From Neobacillus dielmonensis (lineage in GTDB: Bacteria; Bacillota; Bacilli; Bacillales; Cytobacillaceae), in the NCBI RefSeq assembly GCF_000612665.1, contig NZ_HG942048.1:1-64000 (forward strand): DNA of 64,000 nucleotides, read 5' to 3'. The notes below the pieces were generated by a model. The model had not been told where the DNA came from, ran no database searches, and saw only the letters and a list, made by a program, of their open reading frames with translations. A program made the translations under genes and the position numbers. Positions 63,317 through 64,000 of the stretch are shown in pieces (position 1 is the stretch's first letter; the number at the start of each line of letters is the position of its first letter).

Positions 63317-64000
63317 ATGGAAAACTACCATGGAATAGTGGCCAAACAAACGGCATTTTTTCATACAGGAAAAACGAAAGACCTTTCGTTTCGTTTAGAA
63401 GCCCTGCAAAAGTTACGAATGTCGATTAAACAAAATGAGAAACAGTTAATGGATGCATTACGGGCTGATTTAAATAAATCTGAATTTGACGCATACACGG
63501 CGGAAATCGGCTTTGTTCTGGAAGAACTGAGGTTTACAATTAAAAATTTAGAATCTTGGGTCAAGCCGCAAAAAGTAAAAACCCCCATTACGCATATGGG
63601 ATCACAAAGCTATATTTATTCTGAACCATATGGGGTCGCTCTGATAATAGCGCCATGGAATTATCCTTTTCAATTGGCAATCGCTCCGTTAATCGGTGCA
63701 ATTGCTGCTGGGAATTGCGCCGTGATCAAGCCTTCAGAATTGACACCTGTCACTTCAAAACTATTGGGAAAATTGGTTGGTGAACTATTCCCTGAAGAGT
63801 TTATTGCTGTTATTGAGGGCGGTGTTGAAACGAGCCAAGCACTGTTAAACGAGAGATTCGACTATATCTTTTTCACCGGAAGTGTGCCTGTCGGCCGGAT
63901 CATCATGGAAGCAGCAGCAAAACATTTAACGCCGGTTACATTGGAACTTGGAGGGAAAAGTCCTTGTATCGTACACGAAGATGCCAATATCAAACTGGCT
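63317..64000 (+). CDS. Aldehyde dehydrogenase, partial at window end
   Basis: The frame is open for 228 codons from ATG63317 (GGAGG upstream) to the last base, so the C-terminal half lies outside. SYIYSEPYGVALIIAPWNYPF, GAIAAGNCAVIKPSELTP, and FFTGSVPVGRIIM, LTPVTLELGGKSP cover the NAD domain and the glutamate loop of the ALDH superfamily (class 3-like, YwdH type). The catalytic Cys is beyond the window. Co-transcribed with the Fe-ADH. Confidence 0.9.
   Translation, partial: MENYHGIVAKQTAFFHTGKTKDLSFRLEALQKLRMSIKQNEKQLMDALRADLNKSEFDAYTAEIGFVLEELRFTIKNLESWVKPQKVKTPITHMGSQSYIYSEPYGVALIIAPWNYPFQLAIAPLIGAIAAGNCAVIKPSELTPVTSKLLGKLVGELFPEEFIAVIEGGVETSQALLNERFDYIFFTGSVPVGRIIMEAAAKHLTPVTLELGGKSPCIVHEDANIKLA

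Overview
The window looks like chromosome of a low-GC, endospore-forming member of the Bacillaceae, perhaps Neobacillus-like. The genus is an inference from overall impression, not proven. Support comes from strong AGGAGG-type ribosome sites, frequent GTG/TTG starts, many small spore proteins (SspP, SspO, SspN, Tlp, a gamma-type SASP, CotM, CotF-like, GerP-like, YheC/YheD-like), and a gene order close to the Bacillus subtilis cotM-sspP-sspO-citB-yneN-sspN-tlp-yneP-yneQ-yneR-plsY-parE-parC block.

Layout. 0-4.1 kb is accessory DNA: a frameshifted gene, orphan small genes, an ATP-dependent DNA ligase and a tyrosine recombinase. 4.1-6.3 kb is the xpt-pbuX operon under a guanine-class purine riboswitch. 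6.5-8.7 kb holds kbl and an SDR-type threonine dehydrogenase (threonine catabolism). 8.7-12.4 kb is a selenium region: selD, a SelW-like selenoprotein and selA, with cotM between. 12.4-25.5 kb is the conserved small-SASP/aconitase/yne block, interrupted by an antibiotic-type ABC-F gene with a leader attenuator, a tandem-AAA ATPase and a CapA-like gene. 25.7-36.8 kb carries a GH18 glycosidase, a degenerate response-regulator/kinase pair, a CoA-binding protein, topoisomerase IV (parE-parC), a staygreen-family protein and hypotheticals. 37-40.3 kb has a XerS-like recombinase and a cluster of GerP-like genes. 40.4-43.5 kb is a YknXYZ-type efflux operon. 44.4-59.8 kb is a spore-surface cluster: three YheC/YheD-type and one CPSase-like ATP-grasp enzymes, GalU, six probable glycosyltransferases, a Gfo/Idh dehydrogenase and an FAD oxidoreductase. 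60-64 kb holds further spore genes, then an Fe-alcohol dehydrogenase and an aldehyde dehydrogenase cut by the window end.

The main result is hidden from standard ORF calling. Three genes contain an in-frame UGA that reads best as selenocysteine, each followed by a plausible bacterial SECIS hairpin: selD itself (Sec18), a 79-residue SelW/Rdx protein with a CxxU motif (Sec14), and a HesB/IscA-like protein at the yneR position (Sec37). With selA also present, the window carries two of the selenocysteine synthesis enzymes and three of their likely clients. selB and the selenocysteine tRNA were not seen here and would have to lie elsewhere.

Other points worth attention are the leader-peptide/terminator overlap in front of the ABC-F gene, two arrays of ~52-bp tandem hairpin repeats, a pseudokinase next to a GGDEF-degenerate response regulator, inverted repeats about 50 bp upstream of both recombinase genes, and the divergent GerP-like locus.
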